A stretch of DNA of 15,456 nt from Pusillimonas sp. UBA6240 (GTDB taxonomy: Bacteria > Pseudomonadota > Gammaproteobacteria > Burkholderiales > Burkholderiaceae_B), in the NCBI GenBank assembly GCA_002441445.1, contig DJWC01000135.1:1-15456 (forward strand), in the 5' to 3' direction. Shown here piece by piece: positions 1-7,535 of the stretch; within the stretch, counting starts at the first letter, position 1, and every line of letters begins with the position of its first letter. Under the pieces are notes generated by a model. The model did no database searches. It was not told the DNA's origin and was given only the letters and a program-made list of their open reading frames with translations. A program made the position numbers and the translations under genes.

Positions 1-641
1 TGGAACTTGCGGATCTTGTCCTCGCGCTCCACCACCATCGCCAGCGTCGGCGTCTGCACGCGGCCCACCGTGGTGAGGTGGAAGCCGCCGGTCTTGGAGT
101 TGAACGCGGTCATCGCCCGTGTGCCGTTGATGCCGATCAGCCAGTCGCTCTCGGCGCGGCACACCGCCGCCGAGCGCAGGCCTTCGACCTCCTGCGCCGA
201 ACGCAGCTGCGCAAAGCCGTCGCGGATCGCGCCTGCGGTCATCGACTGCAGCCACAGCCGCGATACCGGCTTGTCGGTCTTCGCATGCTGCACGATGAAG
301 CTGAAGATCAGCTCGCCTTCGCGCCCCGCGTCGCAGGCGTTGATGATGGCGCCCACATCCTTGCGCTTGAGCAGTTTGACCAGCAGCTTGAGCCGCTCGG
401 CCGAGCGCTTGTCGGTGGGGCCGAGTTCGAACCGGGGAGGGATCACCGGCAGGTGGGCGAAGCTCCATTTTCCGCGCACGGGATCGTTCGGGGCCACCAG
501 GCTGAGCAGGTGGCCTATGCTGGAGGCGAGCACATACTGCTCGCTTTCGAAATAGTCGCCTTCCCGGGTGAAGCCACCCAGGGCGCGGGAAATGTCCAGG
601 GCTACCGACGGTTTCTCGGCAATAATGAGCGTTTTAGTCAT
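1..641 (-). CDS. topB: DNA topoisomerase III, N-terminal part (cut by window edge)
   Basis: Type IA topoisomerase that relaxes and decatenates DNA through a transient 5'-phosphotyrosine strand break. Only the first 213 codons are present; the gene runs off the left edge. The protein opens with MTKTLIIAEKPSVALDISRA, the Toprim start with its catalytic Glu in EKPS. The acidic Toprim motif DAGREGELI lies near residues 103-111. Further on are SRLWLQSMT, the SDWLIGINGTRAMT block, and GRVQTPTLAMVVERE, all typical of TopB. The active-site tyrosine region would lie beyond the window. The ATG at 641 is preceded by a weak TGGAAAC ribosome site. The gene is divergent from the membrane-protein gene at 704, with only 62 bp between the start codons. 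Seen: the motifs. Known: the family function. TopB is favoured over TopA because of the DAGREGE form and the smg/gluQ neighbourhood. Confidence 0.93.
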   Translation of the reverse strand, partial: MTKTLIIAEKPSVALDISRALGGFTREGDYFESEQYVLASSIGHLLSLVAPNDPVRGKWSFAHLPVIPPRFELGPTDKRSAERLKLLVKLLKRKDVGAIINACDAGREGELIFSFIVQHAKTDKPVSRLWLQSMTAGAIRDGFAQLRSAQEVEGLRSAAVCRAESDWLIGINGTRAMTAFNSKTGGFHLTTVGRVQTPTLAMVVEREDKIRKF

Positions 642-686
642 GAGTTTCCAGTAACTGCGTTTCAGCAGCAATAGCGCGGATAATAC

Positions 687-694
687 GAGGTGAG
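687..694 (+). promoter_or_regulatory. Ribosome binding site of the GDYXXLXY membrane protein
   Basis: GAGGTGAG lies 9 bases upstream of the ATG at 704 and fixes that start. The 62-bp gap to the divergent topB start must hold promoters for both genes; no clear -35/-10 pair was recognised there. Confidence 0.6.
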
Positions 695-703
695 AAACGC
701 ACT

Positions 704-3283
704 ATGCAAGTCGAGGGCCATAAACATCACGCTGCTCCAGGGGCGTATTGGCCGATTTTCCTGTGGAGATCGGCCTTGGCGCTGGCTTGTCTGCTGCTGG
801 CGAGCGCCGGCGTCTGCTGGGTCGCCGCAAACTGGAGCCATGCCAGCGCGCAGCAGAAACTGGCCGGCGCGCAGGCGGTGCTGGGCGCCCTGGTGCTGGT
901 AGCCGCCGGCCTGGCATGGGCCGGCAAGGGCGGGCGCAACCCGAATTGGTCCGCGCCCGGGTTGCTGATGGCCTTGGCGGCCATGGCGACGGGCGCTTTG
1001 CTGGCGCTGCAGGGGCAAATCTACCACACGGGCGCGGACGACTGGCAGCTTTTCATGCTGTGGATGGCTTTGCTGCTGCCCTGGCTGCTGGTGTTCCCCA
1101 CCCTGTTTCTAGGGCTGGCCGCGGCGGTGTTGCTGAATCTCGGCACGATATTGTATCTGGATGCGGCAGGCGGCCCGCCATGGTGGCCGGCCTTTGCATC
1201 CGGCGGCGTGGGCGCCGCCTGCGCGATGGTCGCGCTGAACAGCGTACTGCTCGTCCTGTGGGAGCGCTGCCAGGCTATTCTGGGTGACCTCTGGCGGGTG
1301 GGGCCGCGCAGCTTGGCCGCCGCCGTCGCGGGATGGCTGATCGCCGCCGTATTCGGCAGCCTGGACGCGTCCACGGGGCCTTGGGGCCCGGTGGCGGCCG
1401 GCCTGGGCGCTTGCGCACTGCTCGGGCTGGCCTACAGCCGCTGGCGGCGCGATCTGGCCATGGTCAGCCTCGCCGCTCTGGCGGGTTTTTTCCTGGTGGG
1501 CGCGGCGCTGATTCATCAATCGGATTCCGAAATCGAATTATTGGGAGCTATCGCCGTCCTACTGGCATTCAGCGCATTGTTGACGCGCTGGCTGCTAAGA
1601 TTGTGGCGCGCCGGCGCAGCCGACGCTGTGGCGAACCGACCAGACCCGGGCGGCCACGAGCCCTGGCCTTTCAGCCTGTTTCGCTTGGCCGTTCTGGCGT
1701 TCATCGCCTGCCTGCTGGTGTTTTTTTTGCTTACCGTCCTGGATCTGGACATCGAGGACTTGTGGCTGGCCGGGATCATCGCCTGCGCCGTGGGCGCACT
1801 GGTGCACAGGGCCGCTGGCGCCGCGGTGCTGCGCGATACGGGCCTGACCCTGGTCGCGGCGGGCTTCTTCATGGCGGTCGCCGGTTTCGGCTCCCTGGAC
1901 GGCGCGCCAGCGACCGTGAAAGTGGCGGCGATATTGGGCTTGGGCCTGGTCCTGTATGTCGTGGTGGCCAATCCCGTCCTGCGTTTTCTGCTCGCCATCT
2001 TGTCCCTGGCATCCGCCACGGTCATTACCTGGCCTGCCGGCTGGGAAGAGTCCCTATTCGCCGCCTCGCAGCCCGCGCATGCGTGGGCGTATCTGCCCGC
2101 CTACCTGCGCTTGTGGTGGCTGTCCGCGGCGGCGGTGCTGGCCTGGGCGGTGGGCAGCCGCCGGCGGGACGCCGTTTTCTGGCTGCCGCTGGCCTGGGCC
2201 TTGGCCGGCCTGGCGCAATCGTTGGCCTGGCTCGCGCCTGCGCCCACTGTGTACGGCCTGGGGGCGGTATGGGCGCAGGCGCCGGAACTGATCGTCATTT
2301 GGCTGGCCTGCGCGCTGCTGCCTGTGCTGGCGCTGGGCGCCACGCTATGGCGCGCCGCGGATCTGCCTGCCGGCTTGCGTTGGGGAGCGCCGGCCGCGCT
2401 GGCGGTCGCCAGCGCCGGCTGGATGGGGATGCCGGGTATTGCTCTGGCGCTGCTTTGGGTGATATTGGGGCGCGCGCTGGGCAGGAAGTCTTTGCTGGTA
2501 TTCGGTGTGCTCGTCCTGTTGGCCTACCTGGCCCGATTCTATTACCAGATGGATGCCTCGCTGCTGCATAAATCCCTATTGCTGGGTCTTACCGGCGCCT
2601 GGCTGGCGCTGTGCGCAGGAGCTATGCGCGCGCTCATTGCCGGCCAGCGGCGATCGAGCGACGACCCATCCGCCGCCCGCGAGCCGCCCGGAGCGGCGCC
2701 GCGCAAGGCCGCCTCGTCCAGGCCATGGCTGCGGCCCGCTGGCCTGCTGGCCGGCCTTGCGCTGGTCCTCGCCATCGTCAATACGGGCATCCGCCAGCAC
2801 GAGCGTCTGTTGGCGGCGGGGCGGGTGGTGGTCCTGTCCCTGGCGCCGGCCGATCCGCGCTCGCTCATGCAGGGCGACTATATGGCGCTGCGTTTCAGCG
2901 TGGCCCAGCGATTGCAGCAGGCTTTGCGCCAGGCCCCGGCGGACGTCGCCCAGGCTGTCCGGGCGGCGCGCGGGGGCTATATGCTGTTGCAGCCGGATGA
3001 AAACGGCGTGCATCGGCTGCTGGCCATCGGTGCGCAGCGCGGGCGCTGGTGGACGGACACCGGGCGCCCCTGGCAAGCCGAGCCGGCCGAAGGACCTGCA
3101 ACAGTCATATTGGCCTTCAGCTTGCGCCGCGGGGAGCCGCAGGTCGTCACGGACGCCTGGTTCTTCCCGGAAGGGCAGGCCGCGCGTTACGAGGCGGCGC
3201 GCTACGGTGAAATCAGGGTGAACGAGGAAGGCCGAGGCGTGCTGGCCCGTCTGCTCGACGTAGACCTTCAGCCCTTGCCGTAA
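704..3283 (+). CDS. Large polytopic membrane protein: DUF2157-like + DUF4401-like + GDYXXLXY domain
   Basis: Function unknown. The 859-residue protein has three parts. Residues ~20-300 are a run of hydrophobic helices resembling DUF2157, with VAANW at 40-44 and GQIYHTGADDW at 104-114. Residues ~318-640 are a second polytopic block resembling DUF4401, starting near HEPWPFSLFRL. After a charged Ala/Arg/Pro linker and one more helix near 680-700 comes a soluble C-terminal domain with GDYMALRF at 724-731, the GDYXXLXY signature. The last domain probably lies outside the cytoplasmic membrane (inference from one preceding helix and general topology). These modules often occur as separate adjacent genes, so this looks like a fusion. 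It sits alone on the plus strand between topB and gluQ. A run of eight T occurs at 1721-1728. The domain assignments are motif-based; no enzymatic role is claimed. Confidence 0.85.
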   Translation: MQVEGHKHHAAPGAYWPIFLWRSALALACLLLASAGVCWVAANWSHASAQQKLAGAQAVLGALVLVAAGLAWAGKGGRNPNWSAPGLLMALAAMATGALLALQGQIYHTGADDWQLFMLWMALLLPWLLVFPTLFLGLAAAVLLNLGTILYLDAAGGPPWWPAFASGGVGAACAMVALNSVLLVLWERCQAILGDLWRVGPRSLAAAVAGWLIAAVFGSLDASTGPWGPVAAGLGACALLGLAYSRWRRDLAMVSLAALAGFFLVGAALIHQSDSEIELLGAIAVLLAFSALLTRWLLRLWRAGAADAVANRPDPGGHEPWPFSLFRLAVLAFIACLLVFFLLTVLDLDIEDLWLAGIIACAVGALVHRAAGAAVLRDTGLTLVAAGFFMAVAGFGSLDGAPATVKVAAILGLGLVLYVVVANPVLRFLLAILSLASATVITWPAGWEESLFAASQPAHAWAYLPAYLRLWWLSAAAVLAWAVGSRRRDAVFWLPLAWALAGLAQSLAWLAPAPTVYGLGAVWAQAPELIVIWLACALLPVLALGATLWRAADLPAGLRWGAPAALAVASAGWMGMPGIALALLWVILGRALGRKSLLVFGVLVLLAYLARFYYQMDASLLHKSLLLGLTGAWLALCAGAMRALIAGQRRSSDDPSAAREPPGAAPRKAASSRPWLRPAGLLAGLALVLAIVNTGIRQHERLLAAGRVVVLSLAPADPRSLMQGDYMALRFSVAQRLQQALRQAPADVAQAVRAARGGYMLLQPDENGVHRLLAIGAQRGRWWTDTGRPWQAEPAEGPATVILAFSLRRGEPQVVTDAWFFPEGQAARYEAARYGEIRVNEEGRGVLARLLDVDLQPLP

Positions 3284-3355
3284 TGGCGGGTCGGCGACAC
3301 GCGGGACGGCTGGGCGCAAATCAGGCGAGGGCCGGTGACCGTAACAGCCAGGCAA

Positions 3356-3386
3356 CGGCGGTCGTCCGATGATCGAGCGACCGCCG
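3356..3386. terminator. Hairpin between convergent genes, possible bidirectional terminator
   Basis: A perfect 9-bp inverted repeat, CGGCGGTCG (3356-3364) and CGACCGCCG (3378-3386), with a 13-nt loop. It lies in the 126-bp gap between the stop of the membrane-protein gene (3283) and the stop of gluQ (3410). There is no T run on either strand, so it is not a canonical intrinsic terminator. Position and strong pairing suggest transcript-end protection or Rho-assisted termination. Confidence 0.4.
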
Positions 3387-3409
3387 GGCTATAGTCGGGC
3401 GATATACAG

Positions 3410-4285
3410 CTAGACGATGCCGAAGCGGCGCGCCCACTGTTCCTGCGCGATTTGCCAGAATGCGGGAACGTCCGCAACGGCCAGGGCCTCGAAGCCCAGC
3501 GCCTGCCAGGCCTTGTTCAGCGTGGACAAAGGCTGGGTCAAATCCATGGCCGCCGCATGGTTCTGCTTGGACAGTTTGCGGCCGTTTTCGTCGCACAGCA
3601 AGGGCACGTGCATGGTGCGCGGGTAGGGAATGCCCAGCGCGCGGGCCAGCACCCGCTGCCTGGGCGTGGAATCCAGCAGGTCGGAACCGCGAACGATATC
3701 CGTAATGCGCTGGTCCCCATCGTCCACGACCACCACCATCTGGTAAGCCCACAGGCCATCCGCGCGCTTGATGATGAAATCGCCGGTCACCGCCGCCACA
3801 TCCTGCCGCTGGGGGCCGTGCCACCTGTCGTGGAAGTGCTCGATGCCTCGCGGGACCCTGAGCCTCCAGGCGCGCGCCTGCCGGCCCGGAGGCAGGCCCT
3901 GGCTGCAGGTGCCCGGGTAGCGTCCATCGGGCGGGAGTTCCTGCCGCGTGCAGGCGCAGCCATAGGCCAGGCCGCGCTCCTTCAGGCTGTTGAAGGCCTG
4001 CCGATAAAGATGCGATCGCCGCGACTGCCAGACCGGCTCTTCGTCCCATTGCATGCCCAAGGCGCGCAGTTGCCGCATGATGATGCGGTCCGCCCCCGGG
4101 ACGACGCGCGGCCCGTCGATGTCTTCGATGCGCAGCAGCCAGGCGCCCCGGTGCGCCCGCGCGTCCAGGAAGCTGGCCATGGCGGCGATCAGCGAACCGT
4201 TGTGCAGGGGGCCGCTGGGGCTGGGGGCGAACCGGCCCCGATAGTTTCCGGGAGAATACGGGCGGCCTGATTGTTGCGGCGCCAT
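3410..4285 (-). CDS. gluQ: Glutamyl-Q tRNA(Asp) synthetase
   Basis: GluQ (YadB) is a truncated paralogue of glutamyl-tRNA synthetase. It activates glutamate and attaches it to the queuosine base at the wobble position of tRNA(Asp), in the cytoplasm. The 291-residue length matches this anticodon-domain-less family. Residues 18-31, RFAPSPSGPLHNGS, carry the HIGH-type signature. RIEDIDGPR follows as in GluRS. CAC...YPGTC around residues 108-130 is the expected zinc-site pattern. GSDLLDSTPRQ and RKLSKQ near residue 237 (the KMSKS-type loop) complete the catalytic fold. The gene starts 14 bp after the end of smg on the same strand, so the two are probably co-transcribed. The start at 4285 gives a 16-residue leader before the fold; no strong ribosome site decides it. 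Confidence 0.95.
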   Translation of the reverse strand: MAPQQSGRPYSPGNYRGRFAPSPSGPLHNGSLIAAMASFLDARAHRGAWLLRIEDIDGPRVVPGADRIIMRQLRALGMQWDEEPVWQSRRSHLYRQAFNSLKERGLAYGCACTRQELPPDGRYPGTCSQGLPPGRQARAWRLRVPRGIEHFHDRWHGPQRQDVAAVTGDFIIKRADGLWAYQMVVVVDDGDQRITDIVRGSDLLDSTPRQRVLARALGIPYPRTMHVPLLCDENGRKLSKQNHAAAMDLTQPLSTLNKAWQALGFEALAVADVPAFWQIAQEQWARRFGIV

Positions 4286-4299
4286 GCGGCCGGCCCTGC

Positions 4300-4761
4300 T
4301 CAGTGCGATAAGCGCGAGCGGTCGTCGGCCAGGAGCTCTTCGAATACCAGGTGATCCACTTCGGCTTCCTGGCTCCAGAGGACCATCAGGGCGATGATCT
4401 TGATCTTGCCAAGCGAAATGGGCGATTCGCCGGTGGCTTCGGCGCGTTCAATGAGGATTTCGCGCAATACGGTGGGCAATACCCCGGAATTTTCCAGGAA
4501 GGTGATGAAGCCTATGGCTTCGCTGCCCAATGTCTGGTATTCGTGGTCGGTGAATATGCGCCGGCTGTCGCCTTGCGGGTTCTGGGCCAATTGGCCGCAT
4601 TGTTCGGTGGTTTGCGCCAAGCCATGCAGCCACCCCAAGGCTTCGTCGATGTCTTCGTGCTCGAAGCCCACCGCGGCCAGCTTGTGCGCCAGAACATCCG
4701 CTTCCGGACAGGCTTGCGGTGTATAGTAGGTTTCGAACAAATAAACCAATATATCGAACAT
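4300..4761 (-). CDS. smg: Smg family protein (DUF494)
   Basis: A small conserved cytoplasmic protein of 153 residues, the normal length of the Smg/DUF494 family. The exact role is unknown; in proteobacteria smg usually sits next to dprA and a topoisomerase gene. The N-terminus MFDILVYLFETYY and the EALGWLHGL segment are family hallmarks, as is the C-terminal block around KIIALMVLWSQ. The sequence is acidic and helical with no membrane segment. The gene is first of a likely two-gene transcript with gluQ (gap 14 bp). topB lies further downstream, beyond an opposite-strand membrane-protein gene. Upstream is a 182-bp region shared with the divergent PLP enzyme gene. Confidence 0.93.
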   Translation of the reverse strand: MFDILVYLFETYYTPQACPEADVLAHKLAAVGFEHEDIDEALGWLHGLAQTTEQCGQLAQNPQGDSRRIFTDHEYQTLGSEAIGFITFLENSGVLPTVLREILIERAEATGESPISLGKIKIIALMVLWSQEAEVDHLVFEELLADDRSRLSH

Positions 4762-4943
4762 AGGGAATTCCGGTTGCCGGTTTAGGAAAGTCAGCCGATG
4801 GAAAGCTTAACCGAAAAGTTATTCTGGACTTTACGCTGATTTATCCGCCCCGGCAACTTGGGCGTGTTGCTGCAAACATACGTTTGTTGCCGCTGCGCTT
4901 GCCCGTTCGAGGGCCGGGGTTTCACCCATTTCGGGAGGGTTGC
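4762..4943. promoter_or_regulatory. Divergent intergenic region between smg and the PLP enzyme gene
   Basis: This 182-bp gap separates the smg start (minus) from the PLP enzyme start (plus), so it should contain promoters for both. The part around 4795-4845 is relatively AT-rich. No -35/-10 pair close to consensus was recognised on either strand. The only clear signal is the GGGAGG ribosome site at 4933-4938. Confidence 0.5.
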
Positions 4944-6110
4944 ATGCAACAGCTAAAGCGGTTGCCGGCCATGGCTGGCGCGGATCTCGACGCACCGGCC
5001 TTGACGCCGGCCGCAAGGCGCGGGGATGCTCTGGATGCCGTGGATACGCCCAGCCTGGTGCTGGATCTGGATGCATTTGAAGACAATTTACGCACAATGC
5101 AGGTGCTGGCCGAAAGGCATGGCGTGGCCTTGCGGCCGCACGCCAAGGCGCATCGCTGCCCCGAAATCGCCCTGCGGCAAATCGCCCTGGGCGCGGTGGG
5201 CGTCTGCTGCCAGAAGGTGTCCGAGGTTCTGCCCTTCCTGGCCGCGGGCGTGCGCGACGTGCACATCAGCAACGAAGTGGTGGGAGCTCCGAAGCTTGCC
5301 CTGCTCGCCCAATTGGCGGCGCAGGCGCGCATCACGGTATGCGTGGACCATGTCCAGGCCTTACAGAGCCTGTCGGCCGCCATGGCCGGGGCTGGCGCCA
5401 AGATAGGGGTGCTGGTGGATGTGGACATCGGGCAAAAGCGCTGCGGCGTGCAGACGCCCGACGACGCCGTCGCCCTGGCCCGGCAAGCCCAGCGATTGCC
5501 GGGCGTCGATTTCGTGGGGATACAGGCGTACCACGGCGGCCTGCAGCACAAGCGCTCGCTGGATCAGCGGCGCAAGGCTTGCGAAAAAGCGGCGCGGCTG
5601 GTCCGGACTTACCTGGATGCGCTGGATCGGGCCGGCATAGCCTGCCCGGTGGTGACCGGCGGGGGGACCGGATCGGCGGCATTCGACGTGGCCAGCCAGG
5701 TGTACACAGAAATTCAATGCGGCACATATGCCTTCATGGATTCCGACTACGGCAATATAGATTGGGGCGAAGCCCTGGCGTTCCGCCACAGCCTGTTCCT
5801 GCTGGGCACGGTAATGAGCACGCCCACGGCCGATCGCGCCATTGTCGACCTGGGCCTGAAGTCCACCACCGCCGAAAGCGGCATGCCGTGGGTGGTGGAC
5901 CAGGAGGGGGTGCGCTGCGTGGCGGTGCATGATGAACACAGCACACTGGCCGTCGACGACCCGCAGCGGCGGCCCTTGCTGGGCGACAAGCTGCGGCTGA
6001 TCCCGTCGCATTGCGATCCCACCTTCAATCTGCATGACGAGGTGGTGGTCTTCCGGGCGGGCAAGGTGGAGGCGGTCTGGCCCATCAGTGCGCGGGGAAT
6101 GAGCAGGTGA
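4944..6110 (+). CDS. D-threonine aldolase / D-serine dehydratase family PLP enzyme (DSD1 type)
   Basis: A fold-type III (alanine racemase-like barrel) PLP enzyme of 388 residues. Family members either cleave D-threonine and other D-3-hydroxy amino acids to glycine plus aldehyde or dehydrate D-serine; both types need a divalent metal. LRPHAKAH at 63-70 places the PLP lysine at K68. Phosphate-binding and barrel motifs follow (QAYHGGLQH, TGGGTGS, QCGTYAFMDSDY). The C-terminal metal motif is PSHCDPT, with H356, C357 and D358. Its His-x-Asp pair fits D-threonine aldolases, whereas D-serine dehydratases use His-x-Cys. The ATG at 4944 is chosen because GGGAGG lies 5 bp upstream and the family N-terminus begins shortly after; an earlier in-frame ATG at 4884 lacks such support. 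There is no signal peptide, so it is cytoplasmic. The substrate is not proven. Confidence 0.88.
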   Translation: MQQLKRLPAMAGADLDAPALTPAARRGDALDAVDTPSLVLDLDAFEDNLRTMQVLAERHGVALRPHAKAHRCPEIALRQIALGAVGVCCQKVSEVLPFLAAGVRDVHISNEVVGAPKLALLAQLAAQARITVCVDHVQALQSLSAAMAGAGAKIGVLVDVDIGQKRCGVQTPDDAVALARQAQRLPGVDFVGIQAYHGGLQHKRSLDQRRKACEKAARLVRTYLDALDRAGIACPVVTGGGTGSAAFDVASQVYTEIQCGTYAFMDSDYGNIDWGEALAFRHSLFLLGTVMSTPTADRAIVDLGLKSTTAESGMPWVVDQEGVRCVAVHDEHSTLAVDDPQRRPLLGDKLRLIPSHCDPTFNLHDEVVVFRAGKVEAVWPISARGMSR

Positions 6111-6133
6111 TATTTCAATTTTCCTGGCGGTAT

Positions 6134-6148
6134 TAGAAAAATTTTCTA
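6134..6148. promoter_or_regulatory. Lrp-box-like palindrome upstream of the cystathionine beta-lyase-like gene
   Basis: TAGAAAAATTTTCTA is a perfect 15-bp palindrome around a central A. Compared with the published E. coli Lrp consensus YAGHAWATTWTDCTR it fits 14 of 15 positions, the miss being the central base. Weaker matches lie downstream at 6166-6180 (10/15) and 6202-6216 (11/15). A separate short dyad, TTTAC-TG-GTAAA, is at 6161-6172. All lie between the PLP enzyme stop and the next start. Binding is inferred, not shown. Confidence 0.6.
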
Positions 6149-6201
6149 TATATCACCCGTTTTACTGGTAAATTTAGAGCGTATTTCCGCGGACTGAAAA
6201 G

Positions 6202-6207
6202 TAGAAT
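6202..6207 (+). promoter_or_regulatory. Possible -10 element for the cystathionine beta-lyase-like gene
   Basis: TAGAAT matches 5 of 6 bases of the sigma-70 -10 consensus and lies about 45 bp upstream of the ATG at 6252. No convincing -35 hexamer is present 16-18 bp upstream, which would fit an activator-dependent promoter. It overlaps one of the weaker Lrp-box-like sites. Confidence 0.3.
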
Positions 6208-6251
6208 ATTCAGCACTTCGATTGTTTCGCTTTGCTGGGATTTCTACTGCC

Positions 6252-7460
6252 ATGTCTAAAAAACTACACGCGTGCACGGAACTGCTTCATGGCGGGCGCG
6301 ACCCCGCCCGTCACTGCGGGATGGTCAACGTGCCGATTTATCGCGGCTCCACGGTATTGGCCAATACGCTGGAAGAGTGGGAATCGCGCAAGCAGCCGGA
6401 CAACCCCTACGCATCGTATGGCCGTTTCGGAACGCCCACCACCCATGCCCTGGAAGAATTGGTGGCCGACATGGAGGGCGGCCACCGGTCGCTGGTGTTT
6501 CCGTCGGGGCTCGCTGCCTGCACGCATGCCATGTTTTCGGTGCTGCGCAGCGGCGACCATATCCTGCTGCCCGACAGTGTCTACGGCCCGACGCGCGCAT
6601 TCGCGCAGCACACCCTGGCGCGCTTCAATATTGCCGCGGAATTCTATGCGCCGCATGCGGGCGCGGGCATCGGCGCTCAATTGCGTCCCAACACCCGCCT
6701 GGTGTACGTCGAGGCGCCCGGCTCCGGCACCTTCGAGATGCAGGATATTCCGGCCATAGCCGCACAGGCGCATCAGGCCGGCGCTTACGTGATGATGGAT
6801 AACACCTGGGCCACGCCGCTGTATTTCAAACCGTTCCAGCACGGCGTCGATATCTCGGTACAGGCCGCCACCAAGTATCTGATCGGGCATTCGGATGCGC
6901 TGTTGGGCGTCGCGACGGCCAACGAGGACGCTTGGCCTTTGCTGCGCAAGGGCGCTCATGATTTCGGGCAGACCATAGGGCCCGATGACATATTCCTGGC
7001 ATTGCGCGGCATCCGCACGCTGCCGCTGCGGCTGCGCCAGCATTGGGATACGGGTGTCAAACTGGCGCGCATGCTGTCCCGCCATCCGCTGGTGGCGCGT
7101 GTGATGCATCCCGCCTTGCCCGAGGATCCGGGCCATGCGCTCTGGAAGCGCGATTTCCTCGGAGCCAGCGGCCTGTTCGCGATCGAACTGCGGCCCATGC
7201 CCGCTGCGGCGTTCACCCGCTTCATCGATCAGTTGCGCCTGTTCGGTATTGGATTATCATGGGGCGGCTACGAAAGCCTGGTGTTGCCGATGGACGCCCC
7301 GAAACGCAGCGTCTCGCCCTATCCCGTGCAGGGAAGAATGGTGCGCATCCATGCGGGTCTGGAAGACAGCGACGATTTGATTGCAGACTTGCGGCAGGCG
7401 CTGCAGGCCGCTACGGACTGCCTGGCCGTGCCCGGCCCGGAAATGGCCGTGCATGCCTGA
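6252..7460 (+). CDS. metC: Cystathionine beta-lyase-like PLP enzyme (Cys/Met metabolism family)
   Basis: A fold-type I PLP enzyme of the gamma-family, 402 residues. MetC enzymes split cystathionine into homocysteine, pyruvate and ammonia, and many also degrade cysteine or cystine to sulfide. CTELLHGGRDP at the start, YASYGRFGTPTT (Tyr and Arg contacting PLP phosphate across the dimer), SGLAAC, and MMDNTWATPLYFKP are family blocks. AATKYLIGHSDALLG contains the PLP lysine K208 and the GHSD form typical of beta-lyases. The ATG at 6252 is used; an in-frame TTG at 6222 would add ten residues before the family N-terminus. The ribosome site is weak (TGGGA at 6236-6240). The gene has its own AT-rich promoter region with an Lrp-like box and a terminator-like hairpin downstream, so it looks monocistronic. 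A catabolic C-S lyase role is the main alternative to methionine biosynthesis. Confidence 0.87.
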   Translation: MSKKLHACTELLHGGRDPARHCGMVNVPIYRGSTVLANTLEEWESRKQPDNPYASYGRFGTPTTHALEELVADMEGGHRSLVFPSGLAACTHAMFSVLRSGDHILLPDSVYGPTRAFAQHTLARFNIAAEFYAPHAGAGIGAQLRPNTRLVYVEAPGSGTFEMQDIPAIAAQAHQAGAYVMMDNTWATPLYFKPFQHGVDISVQAATKYLIGHSDALLGVATANEDAWPLLRKGAHDFGQTIGPDDIFLALRGIRTLPLRLRQHWDTGVKLARMLSRHPLVARVMHPALPEDPGHALWKRDFLGASGLFAIELRPMPAAAFTRFIDQLRLFGIGLSWGGYESLVLPMDAPKRSVSPYPVQGRMVRIHAGLEDSDDLIADLRQALQAATDCLAVPGPEMAVHA

Positions 7461-7535
7461 ACGCCGCAAGCCCTGGGCGCCGGCCCGCCATGCAAGCGCC
7501 TGGGGAATACGAAATACGGCTTGGCCGCGCAGCAC

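Noticed and set aside
7..674. Long plus-strand open frames of 182 and 198 codons opposite topB
   Set aside because: The minus strand encodes clear TopB motifs throughout. High GC content creates long antisense open frames, and these translations have no recognisable motifs.
1333..2571. Plus-strand 412-codon open frame overlapping the membrane-protein gene
   Set aside because: It is an out-of-frame reading of the same DNA, rich in Arg and Gly with no membrane pattern, while the 704-3283 frame encodes coherent hydrophobic helices and known motifs.
3452..4270. Plus-strand 272-codon open frame opposite gluQ
   Set aside because: The minus-strand frame carries all GluQ signatures; the antisense frame has none.
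4944..6110. Assignment as alanine racemase
   Set aside because: The N-terminal barrel is shared, but the PLP motif RPHAKAH and C-terminal metal motif HCDPT belong to the D-threonine aldolase/D-serine dehydratase family.
6264..7136. Minus-strand 290-codon open frame opposite the metC-like gene
   Set aside because: It is antisense to a complete PLP enzyme with intact catalytic motifs, and nothing in its own sequence is recognisable.
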